DNA of 17,621 nt from SVQP01 sp045652835 (GTDB lineage Bacteria > Bacillota > Clostridia > Oscillospirales > CAG-272): assembly GCA_045652835.1 (NCBI GenBank), contig JAZOLE010000106.1, positions 1-17,621 on the forward strand. Direction: 5' to 3'. Shown here one piece after another: positions 14,990 through 17,621 of this stretch (positions are counted from its first letter, which is position 1; the number at the start of each line of letters is the position of its first letter). Position numbers and translations under genes: made by a program. Under the pieces are notes generated by a model that was not told the origin of the DNA, made no database searches, and saw only the letters and a program-made list of their open reading frames with translations.

Positions 14990-15546
14990 ACCGTGTATCC
15001 CTCGCTTTCCAGATCAGCGCGCAGCTTTCCCCTTGCGCGGGAAAGGATTTTGAATACGTTCTCACGCCTGATCCGATAGTAACGTGCGATGGAATCCACG
15101 CTTTCAAGGTAATAATAGCGGCGAATAAAAATGCCGCAATCGCGCTCGGGCAACGCCCTTAAAAACGCATTGAGTATGCGTGCAAACTCCAGCTCGTCCA
15201 GCTGTAATCTGCCATCGGCATGCGGATCGGCAACGTCGTGCAGCTCCTCCAATGCCAGCGCCACCTCTCCCCCTCCTCGCTTGGCACTGTGCAGGCGTTC
15301 AAAGCGATTGAGTGAGATATTGCGCGTGATCATACCCACGTACCCTTTCAGGCTGTCGGGGCGCACGGGCGGAATGGAATTCCACGTGCGCAGCCACGTG
15401 TCATTGACACACTCCTCGCTATCCTGCAGATTGCGCAGGATGTTTTGTGCAATGCTCATGCAATACGTACCGTATTTGGCTTCGGTTTGCACAATGGCTT
15501 GCTCATTGCGTTGGTTATACAAGGCAATGATCTCTTGGTCTTGCAT
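14986..15546 (-). CDS. ECF-type RNA polymerase sigma factor
   Basis: The 186-residue protein has both ECF sigma regions. Region 2 (about residues 15-75) contains YCMSIAQNILRNLQDSEECV and NDTWLRTWNSIPPVRP. Region 4 (about 125-180) is a helix-turn-helix (LPERDCGIFIRRYYYLESVD, SIARYYRIRRENVFKILSRA). The linker GGGEVALALEELHD is typical of a sigma family common in Clostridia. It would direct RNA polymerase to a small regulon, held inactive by the coupled membrane protein. AAGGGAG at 15553-15559 precedes the ATG. The upstream leader contains a perfect TTTCTGC-AG-GCAGAAA hairpin (15583-15598). No sigma-A promoter with a proper spacer was found, so autoregulation is possible. Confidence 0.92.
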   Translation of the reverse strand: MQDQEIIALYNQRNEQAIVQTEAKYGTYCMSIAQNILRNLQDSEECVNDTWLRTWNSIPPVRPDSLKGYVGMITRNISLNRFERLHSAKRGGGEVALALEELHDVADPHADGRLQLDELEFARILNAFLRALPERDCGIFIRRYYYLESVDSIARYYRIRRENVFKILSRARGKLRADLESEGYTV

Positions 15547-15697
15547 AATTGTCTCCCTTCGTCTTTTGGATGGCGCAAGACGTTTCTGCAGGCAGAAATA
15601 CCGCTTGCAGAATGCTGCACCTCATATAATAGTACCGCAATAAGACACAGAGTTGACAAAATTGTGGATATTTTTTCAATTTTCTTATCAAGCGCAG

Positions 15698-15723
15698 AAA
15701 AACCGCTCTTTCGAGCGGTTTTT
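15698..15723. terminator. Intrinsic terminator downstream of spoIVA
   Basis: AAAAACCGCTC (15698-15708), loop TTTC and GAGCGGTTTTT (15713-15723) form an 11-bp symmetrical stem with A and T tracts. It lies about 24 bases past the spoIVA stop on the minus strand and upstream of the sigma factor gene, so it separates the two units. Confidence 0.9.
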
Positions 15724-15746
15724 CAAGTGCAACGCTGCCTTTTGCA

Positions 15747-17225
15747 TTACAGAATAATACAAATTAAGCCGTTGCTGCCCTCGTTGATGATCTTTTCCAA
15801 GGTATCGCCGATCTTGGCACGCGAGGCTTCGGGCATGTGCTCCAGCTTTGCGTGCAGCCCCTCGTTGACCAGCTCGTAAAGGCTCTTGCCGAACATATGC
15901 GACTCCCAGATCTTTTTGGGGTCCTCCTCGAACTCGCGCAGCATGTACTTGACCAAATCCTCGGACTGCTGTTCGCTGCCCACCATGGGGCTGACCTCAG
16001 CAGAGATGTTGGCGCGGATCATATGAATCGACTGCGCACCTGCGCGTAATTTGACCCCGTAGCCGCCTGCCTGCTTGACAATACGCGGCTCTTCCAGCGT
16101 CATATCCTCGATATCGGGCATGACGATGCCGTAACCCTTTTGCTCGGCATCACGCAAAGCGCCCTCGATCTTATCATACTCCTGTTGCACCACGGCAAGG
16201 CGGCGGAGCAGCGCAATCAGCTCCTGCTCTCCCTCGATCTCAAAGCCTGTCAACTCGCTGATGACCTGATAATAAAGCCCGTCAATGGGGTCAAGCGAGA
16301 TGCGCACCTTGCCCGTACCAAGGTCAATGGCATTGATCTCGGCAGCCTTGATATACTCGTTATCGCCAAGGTCGGCAAACGCTTCCTTGACGTCACCGAT
16401 CTTGCTGACCCGATCGGCGCAGCGGCGGATCGAGTTCAAAAGTGAGCGACGGATAGGGTGCTCGGCATCCAAAGCACGCGTCCATTCGGGCAGGTGCAAC
16501 GCGATCTCGGCTACGGGAAACTCATGCAGCACAAGCTCTAAGATATGGCGGATATCCTCGGCATCAAGCTCCAGGCAGGACACCAGCGCCACCGGCACGC
16601 CATACTTTTCCTCCAGCTCGTAGGCAAGGTTCATAGCACTTTCCGAGGTGGGATTGACCGAATTGAGGATCATGGCAAACGGCTTGCCCAACGCCTTGAG
16701 TTCACCCACGATGCGCTCCTCTGCTTCAACGTAGCTGGGGCGAGAGATGTCACCGATGCTGCCGTCGGTCGTGATCAGCATACCGATGGTGGCGTGCTCG
16801 GTAATGACCTTGTGCGTGCCCATCTCGGCAGCCTCAACGAACGGCATGGGTTCTTCCTGCCAGGGCGTGCGCACCATACGCGGCTGCCCGTTTTCGATGG
16901 TGCCCAGCGCTTCGGGCACGATATAGCCCACGCAGTCGATCATTTTGACGCGCAAGGAAGCGCAATCGTCGATCTGAATGGGCACTGCCTCATCCGGGAT
17001 AAACTTTGGCTCGGTGGTCATGACTGTCTTGCCCGCAGCCGATTGCGGCATTTCGTCACGCGCACGCTCACGCGAGTAGCCCACGCCGATATTCGGCAGC
17101 ACGAGGGCCTCCATAAAGCGTTTGATAAAGGTGGATTTACCGGTACGTACGGGGCCAACGACCCCGATATAGACGTCGCCGCCCGTACGCTCGGCGATAT
17201 CTTGATAAATGGAATGTTCAGGCAT
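15747..17225 (-). CDS. spoIVA: Stage IV sporulation protein A (spore coat morphogenetic ATPase)
   Basis: SpoIVA polymerises on the forespore surface, using ATP, to form the basement layer of the spore coat; it is made in the mother cell. The 492-residue product has the same length as recalled for B. subtilis SpoIVA and closely similar text throughout. Examples are IAERTGGDVYIGVVGPVRTG with Walker A Lys30, LPNIGVGYSRERARDEMPQS, AAGKTVMTTEPKF (the sensor threonines), MIDCVGY (Walker B region) and the C-terminus INEGSNGLICIIL. GGAGG at 17233-17237 precedes the ATG at 17225. An upstream in-frame TTG at 17270 has no ribosome binding site. CATAAATT on the minus strand (17255-17262) loosely resembles a sigma-E -10 box, which would fit mother-cell expression, but no clear -35 box was found. 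Confidence 0.98.
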   Translation of the reverse strand: MPEHSIYQDIAERTGGDVYIGVVGPVRTGKSTFIKRFMEALVLPNIGVGYSRERARDEMPQSAAGKTVMTTEPKFIPDEAVPIQIDDCASLRVKMIDCVGYIVPEALGTIENGQPRMVRTPWQEEPMPFVEAAEMGTHKVITEHATIGMLITTDGSIGDISRPSYVEAEERIVGELKALGKPFAMILNSVNPTSESAMNLAYELEEKYGVPVALVSCLELDAEDIRHILELVLHEFPVAEIALHLPEWTRALDAEHPIRRSLLNSIRRCADRVSKIGDVKEAFADLGDNEYIKAAEINAIDLGTGKVRISLDPIDGLYYQVISELTGFEIEGEQELIALLRRLAVVQQEYDKIEGALRDAEQKGYGIVMPDIEDMTLEEPRIVKQAGGYGVKLRAGAQSIHMIRANISAEVSPMVGSEQQSEDLVKYMLREFEEDPKKIWESHMFGKSLYELVNEGLHAKLEHMPEASRAKIGDTLEKIINEGSNGLICIIL

Positions 17226-17404
17226 AATACGTCCTCCCCTGTTTTGTTCGCTATAATTTATGAAAAGCAAGACTTAGTTAGAACAAGGAAAGAGAAATTG
17301 CTTGACTTTCGCAGGGCGGACGAGCTCATGATGAAATTTTTTGAGCCGGCATTTTGACAAGCAGCTATGATATATCTTTTCGTCTCCGAATTTATCAAAC
17401 CCTC

Positions 17405-17433
17405 TTGCACTGCACATTTTTATATGATATACT
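17405..17433 (+). promoter_or_regulatory. Promoter of the MBOAT gene
   Basis: TTGCAC (17405-17410) and TATACT (17428-17433) are 17 bases apart, and the -10 box is preceded by TGA, an extended -10 motif. Transcription would start near 17440, about 48 bases before the ATG. The remaining gap between spoIVA and this promoter (17226-17404) shows nothing else I can support. Confidence 0.7.
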
Positions 17434-17487
17434 TAATATGGAGAATTATCAATCACTAGCCGCACGGCTATACATAAAGGGGCACGC

Positions 17488-17621
17488 ATGGTTTTTTCAT
17501 CACTTTTCTTTATATTCGCCTTCCTTGTCATCAGCTACGCGCTGTATGCCGCCTTTCGTGGCATTCGCGCACGCAACACCGTCCTTTTGGTGTCCTCCCT
17601 GATCTTTTACGCTTGGGGTGG
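17488..17621 (+). CDS. MBOAT-family O-acyltransferase, AlgI/DltB type (N-terminal fragment)
   Basis: Only 44 codons are inside the window; the gene runs off the right edge. The protein begins MVFSSLFFIFAFLVISYALY, followed by RNTVLLVSSLIFYAWGG. Starting MVFSS, a hydrophobic helix, then RN..LL..SL.FYAWG is the characteristic opening of membrane-bound O-acyltransferases that acetylate exopolysaccharides, peptidoglycan or teichoic acids. AAAGGGG at 17475-17481 is a good ribosome binding site, and a promoter lies upstream. The substrate cannot be told from this fragment; a partner SGNH/AlgJ-type protein might follow outside the window. Confidence 0.85.
   Translation, partial: MVFSSLFFIFAFLVISYALYAAFRGIRARNTVLLVSSLIFYAWG

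Noticed and set aside
17226..17270. Upstream TTG start for spoIVA adding 15 residues
   Set aside because: GGAGG at 17233-17237 serves the ATG at 17225, and the resulting 492 residues match the known family length and Walker A position.

Overview
The window looks like a chromosome segment from an endospore-forming member of the Clostridia (Bacillota), probably an uncultured gut or sediment lineage. Three observations support this. A full-length spoIVA is present (492 residues, the length known for Bacillus subtilis SpoIVA). The order pth - mfd - PrsA/SurA-like foldase is typical of Firmicutes. The ECF sigma/anti-sigma pair belongs to a type common in Clostridia. Base composition is roughly balanced, slightly GC-rich by eye; no computation was made.

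Layout. From 1 to 2015 (minus strand) lies most of ppdK, pyruvate phosphate dikinase, running off the left edge. It diverges from pth (2317-2958, plus) across a region with a good sigma-A-type promoter on each strand. A repeat-rich gap of about 530 bp follows. Then comes a plus-strand block: mfd (transcription-repair coupling factor), a PrsA/SurA-like foldase lipoprotein, and an 864-residue multidomain surface lipoprotein with a sialidase/GH43-like propeller region, ended by a strong intrinsic terminator. A second repeat-rich gap (11076-11493) precedes a minus-strand pair: a PHP-domain phosphoesterase and a TIM-barrel sugar isomerase/epimerase. Divergent from these is a small protein that resembles bacterioferritin but lacks several expected metal ligands. 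A third repeat-rich gap (13585-14110) precedes a minus-strand ECF sigma factor translationally coupled to a membrane protein with an extracytoplasmic BspA-type leucine-rich-repeat domain, probably its anti-sigma factor. After a terminator comes spoIVA (minus). The right edge contains the first 44 codons of an MBOAT-family O-acyltransferase (AlgI/DltB type), with its own promoter.

How the genes fit together. Pth, Mfd and the foldase are housekeeping functions (translation recycling, transcription-coupled repair, folding of exported proteins). PPDK serves pyruvate/PEP metabolism. The large lipoprotein, the PHP protein, the isomerase and the MBOAT protein point to surface carbohydrate use or modification. 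The sigma/anti-sigma pair is a probable envelope sensor. SpoIVA places the organism among spore formers.

The most unusual content lies between the genes. At least three kinds of small repeat occur in which flanks and loops are constant while the stems differ between copies with pairing kept: a roughly 130-180 bp multi-hairpin repeat (three copies), a short TAGGGG...CCCGC hairpin (two settings, one a perfect 29-bp inverted repeat), and a tandem array of four hairpins phased by TTC. A fourth, a 380-bp element with 15-bp perfect inverted ends, has one copy here. Pairing conserved across changed stem sequence is direct evidence that secondary structure matters for these elements, or is maintained by their mode of copying or repair.
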